Numbered from the stretch's first letter, positions 52,602 through 60,911 are shown. The stretch is 64,000 nt of DNA from Isoptericola cucumis (GCF_014635665.1 NZ_BMDG01000006.1:235180-299179); one strand, 5' to 3'. Notes: generated from the letters alone by a model not told the origin. Numbers and translations: made by a program.

Positions 52602-54245
52602 ATGTCCGCGCTGCCCTCCCGCCGCTCGGTGCTCGCTGCCGGGCTCACCGCCGGCGTCACCGCGCCCCTGCTCGCCGGCCTGGGCGTGCCCGCCGCCGCC
52701 CTGGCCCCCGCGGGCCCGTCGAACCCCGTGAACCCCGTGAACCCTGCGAACCCCGCGCCGCCGCTGCTGCCCGCCGCGCGGGCGTTCCGGCCCAGCGGCC
52801 CGGGTCGCCCGCTCACCCCGGCCGCCCGGGTCGCCCTCGTCGGCGCGGCCGGCCCCGCGCTGCGCTCCGAGGGCGAGCTGCTGGCGCGAGACCTGCAGCT
52901 CGCGGGCCACGTGCGCCGCCGCCCGGAGGTCGTCGTCACGACGCGGCCGCGCCCGACCGACATCGTCCTCGAGGTCGCCGACCTGCCGGAGGTCCCGCAC
53001 CCCGAGGGGTACGTGCTGAGCGCCGACGACGGCCTGCGGATCTCCGCCCCGACGAGCGCGGGAGTGTTCTGGGGGACGCGGAGCCTGGTCCAGCTGCTCC
53101 GCTCGGGGCGTCCCCGGGGCACCGTCGTCGACTGGCCCGAGCTCGACGAGCGCGCAGTGATGCTCGACATCGGGCGCAAGTACTGGACGCCGGAGTGGAT
53201 CAAGGCGCTCATCCGCGAGATGTCCTACCTGAAGCTGAACACGCTGCAGCTGCACATCTCCGAGGGGCTGGGCTTCGGCATCGAGTCGACACGCCACCCG
53301 GAGATCGTGTCGGAGCAGCACCTCACGAAGGCCGAGGTCCGCGAGATCCTCGACGTCGCGCGCGACCATCACGTCCGGGTCCATCCGGACGTCGACACGC
53401 CGGCGCACCTCGAGCACATCCTGGCGTTCCACCCCGAGCACCAGCTCGTGCTCGCGGACGGCACCCGGCACCCCAGCCACCTCGACTTCAGCCGGCCCGC
53501 GGCCCGGACCCTCGTCCACGAGATCGTCGAGGAGATGTGCGACCTGTTCGACGGCGGGGTGTTCCACCTCGGCGGCGACGAGTTCTTCCCCGCCCCCTGG
53601 CAGGGCACGGGGGACGACGTCGTCTCCGACCGCACGGCGCCCCAGCTCGTGGCCTACGCCCGCGAGGCGACGGGCGACCCCGCGGCCACGGTGTTCGACG
53701 GCTACGAGGTCTACCTCAACGAGCTCGCCGACCTGGTGCGCGCCCGGGGGTACACGCCGCGCGCCTGGAACGACGACATCTACCCCGGCGAGGGCGTCAC
53801 GCGCCTCGACCCGGGGATCCAGGCCGACGTCTGGATCCGGTGGAACGACACCAAGCCGACGGCCGCCGACTACGCCGCGGCCGGCCACGAGCTCGTCAAC
53901 GCGAACGGCGACTACCTGTACTTCATCCTCACCGCGGACGGGCTCGGCCAGGGTCCCCACAAGAACCCCCGCGGGATCTACGAGCGCTGGACCCCGCGCA
54001 CGTTCATGGGGGCGGCCGGCAGCGCTGGGGACTTCGTGCTCCCCGCCGGGACGCCGATGCGCGGCGCGCACCTGTCGGTGTGGTGCGACACGCCCGACGC
54101 GATGACGCAGGAGCAGGTCGCGGCCGAGCTGCAGGAGTGGCTGCAGGTCTTCGCGCAGCAGACCTGGGGCTCGCCCCGGACGGCAGCGACGCTGGACGAG
54201 CTGCGCACGCAGGTCGTCGCGGTGGTCGGCACCGCGCCGGCCTGA
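52602..54245 (+). CDS. secreted family 20 beta-N-acetylhexosaminidase
   Basis: A 547-residue GH20 enzyme with a Tat-like signal (SRRSVLAAG with twin Arg7-Arg8, hydrophobic core, AAALA cut near residue 35). A short Asn-Pro-Val repeat ([13 protein letters not shown]) forms a linker. The GH20b domain covers about 70-180, and the catalytic barrel starts at [16 protein letters not shown]. The catalytic pair is Asp326-Glu327 in HLGGDEFF. It would act outside the cell on chitooligosaccharides or glycan GlcNAc. With a DasR-type site upstream, it pairs functionally with the transport genes at 33600-41527, although it is 11 kb away. Confidence 0.92.
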   Translation: MSALPSRRSVLAAGLTAGVTAPLLAGLGVPAAALAPAGPSNPVNPVNPANPAPPLLPAARAFRPSGPGRPLTPAARVALVGAAGPALRSEGELLARDLQLAGHVRRRPEVVVTTRPRPTDIVLEVADLPEVPHPEGYVLSADDGLRISAPTSAGVFWGTRSLVQLLRSGRPRGTVVDWPELDERAVMLDIGRKYWTPEWIKALIREMSYLKLNTLQLHISEGLGFGIESTRHPEIVSEQHLTKAEVREILDVARDHHVRVHPDVDTPAHLEHILAFHPEHQLVLADGTRHPSHLDFSRPAARTLVHEIVEEMCDLFDGGVFHLGGDEFFPAPWQGTGDDVVSDRTAPQLVAYAREATGDPAATVFDGYEVYLNELADLVRARGYTPRAWNDDIYPGEGVTRLDPGIQADVWIRWNDTKPTAADYAAAGHELVNANGDYLYFILTADGLGQGPHKNPRGIYERWTPRTFMGAAGSAGDFVLPAGTPMRGAHLSVWCDTPDAMTQEQVAAELQEWLQVFAQQTWGSPRTAATLDELRTQVVAVVGTAPA

Positions 54246-54253
54246 GCGCCCCG

Positions 54254-54276
54254 CCCGGCGCCGAGCGGGCGCCGGG
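54254..54276. terminator. bidirectional hairpin between GH20 and NUDIX-like gene
   Basis: CCCGGCGCC (54254-54262) and GGCGCCGGG (54268-54276) form a 9-bp perfect stem with a 5-base loop between two convergent stop codons. Confidence 0.55.
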
Positions 54277-54849
54277 TCAGGACAGGCGGCCCACCCAGGC
54301 CATGGCCTGCTTCACGAGCGTGCCCTGCCCGTGGATCATCTCGGCCTGGACCGTGTCGGAGCACGCGTCCTCGGGCGTGAGCCAGGCCAGGTCGAGCGCG
54401 TCCTGCTGCGGGCGGCAGTCGCCCGTGACCGGCACGACGTACGCCAGCGAGACCGCGTGCTGGCGCGGGTCGTGGTACGGCGTGATGCCCGGCGTCGGGA
54501 AGTACTCCGCGACCGTGAACGGCTGTGGCGACGACGGCACCTGCGGCAGCGCCACGGGGCCCAGGTCCTTCTCGATGTGCCGCAGCAGGGCGTCGCGCAC
54601 GCGCTCGTGGAACAGCACCCGGCCGGAGACCAGGGCGCGCGTCATCGTGCCCAGCGGGGTGACGCGCAGCAGCAGCCCCACCGCCACGACGTCGCCGGAG
54701 TCGTCGACGCGCACCGGGACGGCGTCGACGTAGACCAGCGGCAGCTGCGCGCGGACGGCGGCGAGGTCCTCGGGCGAGAGCCAGCCCGAGGACTGCGGGG
54801 GCTCGTGGAAGTAGTCGCCGTCGTCAGGGAACTCGGCAGTGTCCGTCAC
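54277..54849 (-). CDS. NUDIX-like DUF4916 protein
   Basis: A 190-residue actinobacterial DUF4916/NUDIX-like protein. Recognisable parts are SSGWLSPEDLAAVRAQLPLVYVDAVPVRV, VGLLLRVTPLGTMTRALVSGRVLFHERVRDALLRHIEKDLGP (read here as two blocks), and HAVSLAYVVPVTGD...LDLAWLTPEDA. The classical NUDIX box GX5EX7REUXEEXGU is not seen, so hydrolase activity is doubtful. The GTG at 54849 is chosen because it lies just downstream of the AT-rich GATAGAAAC stretch. It is divergent from trxA. Confidence 0.78.
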   Translation of the reverse strand: MTDTAEFPDDGDYFHEPPQSSGWLSPEDLAAVRAQLPLVYVDAVPVRVDDSGDVVAVGLLLRVTPLGTMTRALVSGRVLFHERVRDALLRHIEKDLGPVALPQVPSSPQPFTVAEYFPTPGITPYHDPRQHAVSLAYVVPVTGDCRPQQDALDLAWLTPEDACSDTVQAEMIHGQGTLVKQAMAWVGRLS

Positions 54850-54954
54850 ACCGTCGTTTCTATCAGCAGGCGACGTCGCACCTCGACCGGGGCACGGGAA
54901 TACCTGCGCCGCCGGGCGTGCTGTGCCACACAGAACCCCCACGGAAGGACACCT

Positions 54955-55332
54955 ATGGCTACCGTCCAGCTGACCGACGACACCTTCGAGAAGACCGTCA
55001 CCGACAACGACATCGTCCTCGTCGACTTCTGGGCCGACTGGTGCGGCCCGTGCAAGCAGTTCGCGCCCGTGTTCGAGGCGTCGTCCGAGGAGAACGACGA
55101 CGTCGTGCACGCGAAGATCGACACCGAGGCGCACCAGGGCATCGCCGCGGCCGCCGGTGTGACGGCCATCCCGACGCTGATGGCGTTCCGCGAGGGCGTG
55201 CTCGTCTTCAACCAGGCCGGCGCGCTGCCCGCGCCCGCGCTCAAGCAGGTCGTCGACGCCGTCAAGGGCCTCGACATGGACGAGGTCCGCGCGCAGATCG
55301 CCGCCGCGAACGACGGGTCGCCGCAGGCCTGA
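54955..55332 (+). CDS. trxA: thioredoxin
   Basis: A 125-residue thioredoxin with active-site WCGPC in VDFWADWCGPCKQFAPVFE, the cis-proline loop TAIPTLMAFREG and a C-terminal helix extended by about 15 residues (MDEVRAQIAAANDGSPQA) compared with E. coli. It is a cytoplasmic dithiol reductant, possibly also for the Bcp peroxiredoxin downstream. A GGAAGGA ribosome site precedes the ATG. Confidence 0.95.
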   Translation: MATVQLTDDTFEKTVTDNDIVLVDFWADWCGPCKQFAPVFEASSEENDDVVHAKIDTEAHQGIAAAAGVTAIPTLMAFREGVLVFNQAGALPAPALKQVVDAVKGLDMDEVRAQIAAANDGSPQA

Positions 55333-55369
55333 TCGCCGCGCGGACCCGCCCGACCGCTGCCCGAACCGC

Positions 55370-55400
55370 CGACGGCCGCCCCCGACGGGGGCGGCCGTCG
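55370..55400 (+). terminator. terminator hairpin after trxA
   Basis: A perfect 14-bp stem (55370-55383 with 55387-55400) with a 3-base loop, 37 bases after the trxA stop. Confidence 0.7.
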
Positions 55401-55409
55401 TGCGTCGCC

Positions 55410-55415
55410 TAGACT
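55410..55415 (+). promoter_or_regulatory. -10 element (TAGACT) of tRNA-Leu
   Basis: TAGACT lies 12 bases upstream of the mature tRNA 5' end. Confidence 0.45.
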
Positions 55416-55427
55416 GACCCGCGCTCG

Positions 55428-55509
55428 GCCGGAGTGGTGGAACAGGCAGACACGCGGCGCTTAGGTCGCCGTGCCCCAGGGCGTGCGGGTTCGACTCCCG
55501 TCTCCGGCA
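55428..55509 (+). tRNA. tRNA-Leu (anticodon UAG)
   Basis: An 82-base class II tRNA. GCCGGAG (55428-55434) pairs with CTCCGGC (55502-55508), and the anticodon stem CGGCG/CGCCG encloses the loop CTTAGGT with anticodon TAG at 55462-55464. A long variable arm (typical of Leu) and a GGGTTCGACTCCC T arm follow. The 3' CCA is not encoded. Confidence 0.96.
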
Positions 55510-55516
55510 CGGAAGA

Positions 55517-56374
55517 TCAGAGGTCGTGCTCGGCGAGGAAGGTGCGCACGGCCGCGACATAGCCGTCGGGCGCCTCGAGCCCCGCGTAGTGCGCCGCGCC
55601 GGCGAGCTCCCTGTACGTCCCGTGCGGCACGACGCGGGCGAGGCGCCGGCCGTTCTCGAGGTGGTCCCGACCGTCGAGGGCACCGTTGACGACGAGCACG
55701 GGGGACCGGATGCCGCGGGCTCGTTCCCAGGTGTCGGTGACGGGCGTCGGCGGCGTCGGGGGGATGGGCACGCCCGCCTCGTCGAGGCGCAGGTGACCCA
55801 GCGTGTCCCGGGCCATGGCCTCCACCAGCGCGTCCACGACGGGGTCGACCTCGGCGCGGGTCCGGTGCGGTCCGGGGGTGAAGTGCGCGAACGCGGCGAT
55901 CCACGCCTCGGGGTCGCCCCGGGTCTCGGCGTCCTTCCAGTCGGCGAAGGCGGCGACGGCCCAGTCGTCCGTGAAGGTGGGCTCGCTGGTGCCGGTCCCG
56001 GTGACGACCAGCGCGGCGCACCGGTCGGGGTGCTCGAGCGCCACGTCGACGGCCGTGCCGCCCCCCATCGACACCCCGGCGAGGACGGCGCGGTCGACGC
56101 CCAGCGCGTCCAGCAGGGCCACCACGTCGTCGGCCAGCCGGTACGGGGCGTCGGCGTCGGACGAGCCCCCGTGGCCCCGGGCGTCCGGCGCGACGACGCG
56201 CCGCTCCGGGAACGCCTCGAGCTGCGGGCCCCACATGCGGTGGTCGACCGCGCCGCCGTGCAACAGCACGAGGGGGAGGCGGCCGGGCGCGTCGGGCGCG
56301 TCGGACGCGTCGGACGGGGGGACGTCGACGAGGCCGACGACCTGGTCGGGGAGGGCGAGGCGTCGAGGTGTCAT
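55517..56374 (-). CDS. alpha/beta hydrolase under MarR control
   Basis: A 285-residue alpha/beta hydrolase without signal peptide. It has the oxyanion LLHGGAVDHRMWGPQLE, PDARGHGGS, the nucleophile elbow GVSMGGG, VNGALDGRDH with the acid, and the catalytic His in GAAHYAGLEAP. It resembles 3-oxoadipate enol-lactonase-like enzymes, but the substrate is not known. Its start codon lies inside a palindrome shared with the divergent MarR gene, so the pair is very probably co-regulated. The ATG at 56374 gives the usual length; longer in-frame starts reach through the operator. Confidence 0.87.
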   Translation of the reverse strand: MTPRRLALPDQVVGLVDVPPSDASDAPDAPGRLPLVLLHGGAVDHRMWGPQLEAFPERRVVAPDARGHGGSSDADAPYRLADDVVALLDALGVDRAVLAGVSMGGGTAVDVALEHPDRCAALVVTGTGTSEPTFTDDWAVAAFADWKDAETRGDPEAWIAAFAHFTPGPHRTRAEVDPVVDALVEAMARDTLGHLRLDEAGVPIPPTPPTPVTDTWERARGIRSPVLVVNGALDGRDHLENGRRLARVVPHGTYRELAGAAHYAGLEAPDGYVAAVRTFLAEHDL

Positions 56375-56424
56375 GACAACCAAGGTGTCATGATCTCGAG
56401 AGCATGACAACCGAGGTGTCATGA
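56367..56424. promoter_or_regulatory. cluster of MarR operator half-sites
   Basis: Four copies of the half-site GGTGTCATGA or its complement: a full palindrome at 56367-56381 that includes the hydrolase start codon, a pair at 56384-56393 and 56403-56412 arranged around the palindrome TCTCGAGA, and one more at 56415-56424 next to the MarR start. This is a dense divergent operator. Confidence 0.75.
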
Positions 56425-56432
56425 TGGGTTCC

Positions 56433-56894
56433 ATGAGCACACCGCTGCCGCCGGAGGCGCTCGCCGCCCGCCTCGCCGACGTCTACCTCGTCGTCGGCCC
56501 CCTCTACCGCCGCGTCTCCCGGGCGGTGGAGCGCGACCAGCCGGTGATGGGGATGTCCGTCGGCGTCCGCGCCGTGCTCGAGCAGCTCCACCGCGAGGGC
56601 AACCTCACCGTGCCCGCGATCGCGGCGGCCCAGGAGCTCAGCCGGCAGTTCGTGCAGCGCATGGTCAACGACGCGCGCGCAGCGGAGCTCGTGGAGCTGG
56701 TCGACAACCCGCGGCACCGCCGCTCCTCGCTCGTGCGGCTCACGGCCGACGGACGCGCGGCGATCGCCGCGGTCGTCGACCGTGAGCACCGCCTGCTGCG
56801 CCAGGTGGCCGGCGGGCTCACGGCCGCGGAGGTGGACGCCACGCTCCGCGTGCTGCGGGCCATGCTCGACGGCGTCCCCGGCCCCGGCGCGTAG
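56433..56894 (+). CDS. MarR-family transcriptional regulator
   Basis: A 153-residue winged-helix regulator. An N-terminal dimerisation helix is followed by the DNA-binding core LTVPAIAAAQELSRQFVQRMVNDA and the wing ELVDNPRHRRSSLVRLTADGRA, then a C-terminal helical pair. ATGs at 56421 and 56424 are possible, but the one at 56433 fits the family. It is divergent from the alpha/beta hydrolase, and repeated half-sites lie between the two. The ligand is unknown. Confidence 0.9.
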   Translation: MSTPLPPEALAARLADVYLVVGPLYRRVSRAVERDQPVMGMSVGVRAVLEQLHREGNLTVPAIAAAQELSRQFVQRMVNDARAAELVELVDNPRHRRSSLVRLTADGRAAIAAVVDREHRLLRQVAGGLTAAEVDATLRVLRAMLDGVPGPGA

Positions 56895-56920
56895 CCGGCG
56901 GCGGCCGCCGGGCGCCCGGC

Positions 56921-57427
56921 TCAGTCGAGGCCGAGCGTCTTGCGCAGGCGCGCGACGTGCCCCGTCGCCTTGACGTTGTACTGCGCGACCGTGACCTTGC
57001 CGTCCGGGCCGACCACGACGGTGGAGCGGATCACGCCGACGTACGTCTTGCCGTAGTTCTTCTTCTCGCCCCACGCGCCCCAGGCCTCGAGCGCGGCGTG
57101 CTCGGGGTCGGCGGCCAGCGGGAACGTCAGGGCGTCGCGCTCGGCGAACGTCGCGAGCTTGGCGGTGTCGTCGGGGGAGACGCCGACGACGGCGTGCCCC
57201 GCCCCCTGCAGGGACGCGAGGGAGTCGCGGAAGTCGCACGCCTCCGTGGTGCAGCCGGGGGTCATCGCCGCCGGGTAGAAGTACACGACGACGCCCTGGC
57301 GGCCGGCGACGGCGAGCTCGTCCGCGAGCGAGAACGTGCCCGTCGTCGTCCCGGTGCCGGCAGGGTCGGGCAGGACGGCGTCGAGGGTGAGATCGGGGGC
57401 GGTGTCGCCGACGGCGAGACGGGTCAC
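56921..57427 (-). CDS. bcp: Bcp/PrxQ-type thiol peroxidase
   Basis: A 168-residue peroxiredoxin reducing peroxides at the expense of thioredoxin. Peroxidatic Cys59 and resolving Cys64 lie in MTPGCTTEACDFRD, the PrxQ C-x4-C arrangement. VVGVSPDDTAKLATFAERDALTFPLAADPE and the VIRSTVVVGPDGKV strand are typical. The usual YFYPKDNTPGC is altered to YFYPAAMTPGC. An AAGGAG ribosome site stands 8 bases before the GTG, so unlike its neighbours this gene has a real leader. Confidence 0.93.
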   Translation of the reverse strand: MTRLAVGDTAPDLTLDAVLPDPAGTGTTTGTFSLADELAVAGRQGVVVYFYPAAMTPGCTTEACDFRDSLASLQGAGHAVVGVSPDDTAKLATFAERDALTFPLAADPEHAALEAWGAWGEKKNYGKTYVGVIRSTVVVGPDGKVTVAQYNVKATGHVARLRKTLGLD

Positions 57428-57473
57428 GGGAAGCGCTCCTTGGCGTGGTGGGTGTTCTCGGGTGCCGGCGTCG

Positions 57474-57479
57474 AGCCTA
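57474..57479 (-). promoter_or_regulatory. -10 element (TAGGCT) of bcp
   Basis: TAGGCT on the minus strand lies about 46 bases before the bcp GTG, leaving a leader with a ribosome site. It is 15 bases from the divergent -10 at 57495. Confidence 0.45.
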
Positions 57480-57494
57480 GTGCGCCGCGTCGTC

Positions 57495-57500
57495 TAGCGT
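57495..57500 (+). promoter_or_regulatory. -10 element (TAGCGT) of the GroES-like gene
   Basis: TAGCGT ends 6 bases before the GTG of the GroES-like gene. Confidence 0.5.
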
Positions 57501-57506
57501 GGTGGC

Positions 57507-57887
57507 GTGACCCCCGCAGCACCCGCCACCGGCCCGGCCGCGTCCGGCCCGTCGTCCGGCTCGTCGCCCGACGCGCCCCTGCCGATCCGCATGCTCCACG
57601 ACCGCCTTCTCGTGGAGCCCGAGGTGGACTCCGCCGAGCGGCAGTCCACCGCCGGGCTCGTGATCCCGGCGACCGCGTCCGGGCCGAAGCGCCTCGCCTG
57701 GGCCGCCGTCGTGGCCAAGGGCGAGCACGTGCGCCAGGTCGCCGTCGGCGACCGCGTCCTGTACGACCCGGAGGACCGCGCCGAGGTGGACCTCGGCGGC
57801 ACGGACTACGTCCTGCTGCGCGAGCGCGACGTGCACGGCGTGGCCGAGACGACGCAGGAGCCGGGTGCCACCGGGCTCTACCTGTGA
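57507..57887 (+). CDS. GroES-like protein
   Basis: A 126-residue GroES-fold protein. After a 27-residue Pro/Ser/Ala leader comes PIRMLHDRLLVEPEVDSAERQSTAGLVIPATA (strand, mobile-loop position), followed by VVAKGEHVRQVAVGDRVLYDPED and DYVLLRERDVHGV. The usual mobile-loop sequence and length are only loosely kept, and no groEL is adjacent. It may be a co-chaperone paralogue rather than the main GroES. It is divergent from bcp. Confidence 0.85.
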   Translation: MTPAAPATGPAASGPSSGSSPDAPLPIRMLHDRLLVEPEVDSAERQSTAGLVIPATASGPKRLAWAAVVAKGEHVRQVAVGDRVLYDPEDRAEVDLGGTDYVLLRERDVHGVAETTQEPGATGLYL

Positions 57888-57926
57888 GCTGACCCGGCCC
57901 ACCGCCGGGCGAGCCGGCCCGGCCGC

Positions 57927-57932
57927 TACGGT
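57927..57932 (+). promoter_or_regulatory. -10 element (TACGGT) of the acyl-CoA dehydrogenase gene
   Basis: TACGGT ends 7 bases before the ATG. Confidence 0.45.
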
Positions 57933-57939
57933 GGGCCCC

Positions 57940-59139
57940 ATGACCGGCGACGACGCCCACCTCGACCCTGTCGACCCTGTCGACCTGTTCGCCCTCGACG
58001 GCGACCTGAGCGCGGCGGAGGTCGCGACACGCGACCGGGTCCGCGCCCTGGTCGACGAGCACGTCCGCCCGCACGTCGCCGGCTGGTTCGCGGACGGCGT
58101 CTTCCCCCGCGACCTGGTGCCGCACCTGGCCGAGGCGGGGCTGCTGGGCATGCACCTGCACGGCTACGGCTGCGCGGGCGCGTCGGCCGTGGAGTACGGC
58201 CTGGCGATGGCCGAGCTGGAGGCCGGCGACTCGGGGATCCGCACGTTCGTCTCGGTGCAGGGGTCGTTGGCGATGTCCGCGATCGCGAAGCACGGCTCGC
58301 CGGAGCAGAAGGAGCGCTGGCTGCCCGGCATGGCGGCCGGCGACCTGGTGGGCTGCTTCGGCCTCACGGAGCCCACGGCGGGGTCGGACCCGGCGGCGAT
58401 GCGCACCACGGCCACCCTCGTCGGCGACGAGTGGGTGATCGAGGGCTCCAAGCGGTGGATCGGCCTGGCGTCGATCGCCGACGTCGCCGTGATCTGGGCG
58501 AAGGCGGACGACGGTGAGGGCGTGCGGGTGCGTGGCTTCCTCGTCCCGACGTCGACCCCGGGCTTCACCGCGACGCCCATCGAGCCGAAGCTGTCGCTGC
58601 GGGCCTCGGTGCAGTGCGACGTGCGGCTCGCGGGCGTGCGCGTGCCGGCCGACGCGATCCTGCCGCACCACCCCGGGCTGGCGGGCCCGTTCGCCTGCCT
58701 CGACGAGGCCCGGTACGGCATCGTGTGGGGCGCCACGGGCGCCGCGCGGGACAGCCTCGGGGCGGCGCTCGCGCACGCCGGCGCCCGCGAGCAGTTCGGC
58801 CGCCCGCTGGCCGCGTTCCAGCTCACCCAGGCGAAGCTCGTGGACATGGCGCTCGAGGTCGCGCGCGGGCAGCTGCTCGCGCTGCGGCTCGGGAGGCTGA
58901 AGGACGCCGGGCGGCTCGAGCCGCACATGATCTCGGCGGGCAAGCTGGCCAACGTGCGGTCCGCGCTCGACGTCGCGAGGACCGCGCGGACCGTCCTCGG
59001 CGGCGACGGGGTGACCCTCGAGCACTCGCCGCTGCGGCACGCGCTCAACCTCGAGTCGGTGCGCACCTACGAGGGCACGGACGAGGTGCACACGCTGATC
59101 CTCGGCCGGCACCTGACGGGGCACGCCGCGTTCCGTTGA
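57940..59139 (+). CDS. acyl-CoA dehydrogenase (glutaryl-CoA dehydrogenase-like)
   Basis: A 399-residue FAD enzyme oxidising acyl-CoA. Domains are helical N-terminus (LAEAGLLGMHLHGYG), middle barrel (GCFGLTEPTAGSDPAAM, GSKRWIGLASIADVAVIWAK) and helical C-terminus. The catalytic base is Glu378 in RTYEGTDEVHTLILGR, the position used by glutaryl-, short- and medium-chain enzymes. The middle-domain pattern resembles glutaryl-CoA dehydrogenase, but the substrate is unproven. It is preceded by its own -10 and followed by a hairpin. Confidence 0.9.
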   Translation: MTGDDAHLDPVDPVDLFALDGDLSAAEVATRDRVRALVDEHVRPHVAGWFADGVFPRDLVPHLAEAGLLGMHLHGYGCAGASAVEYGLAMAELEAGDSGIRTFVSVQGSLAMSAIAKHGSPEQKERWLPGMAAGDLVGCFGLTEPTAGSDPAAMRTTATLVGDEWVIEGSKRWIGLASIADVAVIWAKADDGEGVRVRGFLVPTSTPGFTATPIEPKLSLRASVQCDVRLAGVRVPADAILPHHPGLAGPFACLDEARYGIVWGATGAARDSLGAALAHAGAREQFGRPLAAFQLTQAKLVDMALEVARGQLLALRLGRLKDAGRLEPHMISAGKLANVRSALDVARTARTVLGGDGVTLEHSPLRHALNLESVRTYEGTDEVHTLILGRHLTGHAAFR

Positions 59140-59150
59140 GCGGGCTCGGC

Positions 59151-59182
59151 GGGCCGTGGCCGGGGGTTCCCCGCCGCGGCCC
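59151..59182 (+). terminator. hairpin after the acyl-CoA dehydrogenase gene
   Basis: 59151-59165 pairs with 59169-59182 (14 bp including one G-U pair, one bulged C, 3-base loop), 12 bases after the stop. Confidence 0.5.
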
Positions 59183-59248
59183 GCGCCTGTCGCGCAGGTC
59201 ACAGGACCGCGCGCCCACGAGCGTTACCGACGAACGGTGCCGTGCTGG

Positions 59249-59254
59249 TAATGT
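59249..59254 (+). promoter_or_regulatory. -10 element (TAATGT) of first tRNA-Lys
   Basis: TAATGT lies 12 bases upstream of the mature tRNA. Confidence 0.45.
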
Positions 59255-59266
59255 TTCTCCCCGCCA

Positions 59267-59342
<76 letters not shown>

Positions 59343-59343
59343 G

Positions 59344-59374
59344 CACGAGACTCTCGCGACGCGGGGGTCTCGTG
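59344..59374 (+). terminator. hairpin after first tRNA-Lys
   Basis: CACGAGAC (59344-59351) pairs with GTCTCGTG (59367-59374), one base after the encoded CCA. Confidence 0.45.
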
Positions 59375-59405
59375 GTGCGAGGGTCGGCGTGACGTGCCGC
59401 CCTGG

Positions 59406-59411
59406 TAGCCT
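59406..59411 (+). promoter_or_regulatory. -10 element (TAGCCT) of second tRNA-Lys
   Basis: TAGCCT lies 9 bases upstream of the second copy, so the two tRNA genes probably have separate promoters. Confidence 0.45.
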
Positions 59412-59420
59412 CGCCGTCGC

Positions 59421-59493
<73 letters not shown>

Positions 59494-59497
59494 CCGC

Positions 59498-59530
59498 AGA
59501 GCCCCGACCGGGTCCCGGTCGGGGCTCTTT
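59498..59530 (+). terminator. intrinsic terminator after second tRNA-Lys
   Basis: A perfect 14-bp stem (59498-59511 with 59515-59528) with a 3-base loop ends in CTCTTTCG, giving a short T run. This is the most classical terminator in the window. Confidence 0.8.
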
Positions 59531-59577
59531 CGCGTCCGGCCGTGCGCGCGCCCGGCCCCGGGGTGCAGGATGACCCG

Positions 59578-59982
59578 ATGATCTCCACCGAGCTGGCGAC
59601 ACGGTTGCGCGACGCGGGCCTGGTCTGGCGCCCGGCGGACGGCGACCGGTTCCGCATCGACGCCCCGGACCTGTCGGCCGACGTGTTCACCGTGAGCACG
59701 ATGACCATCGAGGCGCACGACTACCCGACCGGCACCGTCCTGGGGTTCAACGGCACCACCGAGTGGGCGCTGGACTCCGTCGCGATCGAGGATGCCCTGT
59801 GGCTGCCGCGCGAGGACCAGCTGCGCGACCTGCTGCGGTCGACCTTCCGCGGCCTGCGGCGCACCCCGGACGGGTTCGAGGTCGAGGTGGACCTGCTGGG
59901 CGAGCGGCGCAGCTTCGCCGCCGACGACGCCGCGGAGGCGTACGGGCGGGCGCTGCTCGCGCTCGTCGAGCGCAGCACCTGA
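59578..59982 (+). CDS. conserved protein of unknown function (no P-loop)
   Basis: A 134-residue soluble protein upstream of trmB: LATRLRDAGLVWRPADGDRF, DLSADVFTVSTMTIEAHDYP, VLGFNGTTEWALDSVAIEDALWLPREDQLRDLL. The strongly conserved-looking FNGTTEWALDSV and ALWLPREDQLRDLL segments suggest a widespread actinobacterial family. As I recall, relatives are sometimes labelled pilus assembly protein CpaE automatically, but there is no ATP-binding motif and the protein is too short, so I do not adopt that. A CAGGAT hexamer ends 6 bases before the ATG. Confidence 0.8.
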   Translation: MISTELATRLRDAGLVWRPADGDRFRIDAPDLSADVFTVSTMTIEAHDYPTGTVLGFNGTTEWALDSVAIEDALWLPREDQLRDLLRSTFRGLRRTPDGFEVEVDLLGERRSFAADDAAEAYGRALLALVERST

Positions 59983-59994
59983 CCCGCCCGCCCG

Positions 59995-60000
59995 TACCCT
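59995..60000 (+). promoter_or_regulatory. -10 element (TACCCT) of trmB
   Basis: TACCCT ends 6 bases before the trmB GTG. Confidence 0.45.
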
Positions 60001-60006
60001 TGTCGG

Positions 60007-60810
60007 GTGCCCGAACCCGTGACCACCCCGCAGTCCCCGGACGCGCCCGCGCCGGAACCCGCCCTCTACCGCAGCCGGCCGGTGAGCTTCGTGCGCCGCA
60101 GCGCACGCCTCACGACCGCTCAGCGCAAGGCGTGGGAGACCCGGCGGGCGCGCTACGTCGTCGACGTCCCGCCCCACGTCGCGGTCACGTCGGTGCACCC
60201 GGACTGGCGGTTCGACGCCGAGGCCACGTTCGGGCGCCGCGCGCCGCTCGTCGTCGAGGTCGGGTCCGGCCAGGGCGAGGCGATCGTCGGGGCGGCGGCC
60301 GCGCACCCGGAGCGCGACCACCTGGCTCTCGAGGTCTACACGCCGGGCCTCGCCCAGACGATCGTGCGAGCGGGGCATGCGGGCGCCGATCCCGGCCAGG
60401 GCGGCGGCGCGCCCGGCAACGAGCTGACGAACCTGCGCCTGATGCAGGTGGACGCGGCGGAGCTCCTGGCGAGCGCGCTGCCCGCCGGCTCGGTGGACGA
60501 GCTGTGGGTGTTCTTCCCCGACCCGTGGCACAAGTCGCGCCACCACAAGCGCCGGCTCGTGACGCCGGAGCTCGCCGCCGTCGTCGCGCGCGTCCTGCGG
60601 CCGGGCGGCACGTGGCGGCTCGCCACCGACTGGGCCGAGTACGCCGCGCAGATGGTCCGGGTGCTCGAGGCCAGCGACGACTTCCGCAACGCGCACGGCC
60701 CCGGCGCCCCGGCGCCCCGGTTCGAGGGCCGGGTGCGCACCAGCTTCGAGAAGAAGGGTGCGGACGCCGGTCGCGCCGTCACCGACCTGGAGTACGTCCG
60801 CCGGTCGTGA
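60007..60810 (+). CDS. trmB: tRNA (guanine-N7-)-methyltransferase
   Basis: A 267-residue SAM-dependent methyltransferase forming m7G46 in tRNA. Landmarks are LVVEVGSGQGEAIVGAA (SAM site), LALEVYTPGLAQTI, VDELWVFFPDPWHKSRHHKRRL (the family-defining FPDPWxKxRHxKRR), and TDWAEYAAQM. A 30-residue Pro-rich leader and a Gly-rich insert (GADPGQGGGAPGNE) near residue 130 are additions relative to E. coli. Three tRNA genes lie close by but in other transcription units. Confidence 0.95.
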   Translation: MPEPVTTPQSPDAPAPEPALYRSRPVSFVRRSARLTTAQRKAWETRRARYVVDVPPHVAVTSVHPDWRFDAEATFGRRAPLVVEVGSGQGEAIVGAAAAHPERDHLALEVYTPGLAQTIVRAGHAGADPGQGGGAPGNELTNLRLMQVDAAELLASALPAGSVDELWVFFPDPWHKSRHHKRRLVTPELAAVVARVLRPGGTWRLATDWAEYAAQMVRVLEASDDFRNAHGPGAPAPRFEGRVRTSFEKKGADAGRAVTDLEYVRRS

Positions 60811-60911
60811 GCCCGGCACCCTCGGTCGACGGACGGGTGCTCGACGCGCCGAGATGTGACTTGCGCCATAACTGCCTGCTCTAGCAGTGTGTGCGTGGCG
60901 AACGATTTCGC

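Noticed and set aside
59578..59982. CpaE/TadZ pilus protein
   Set aside because: Too short and without a Walker motif, so it cannot be the missing Tad ATPase partner.
60853..60870. CRP/GlxR-type site (TGTGAC...) upstream of DUF485
   Set aside because: Only one half (TGTGA) is present; the expected TCACA half at the right spacing is missing.
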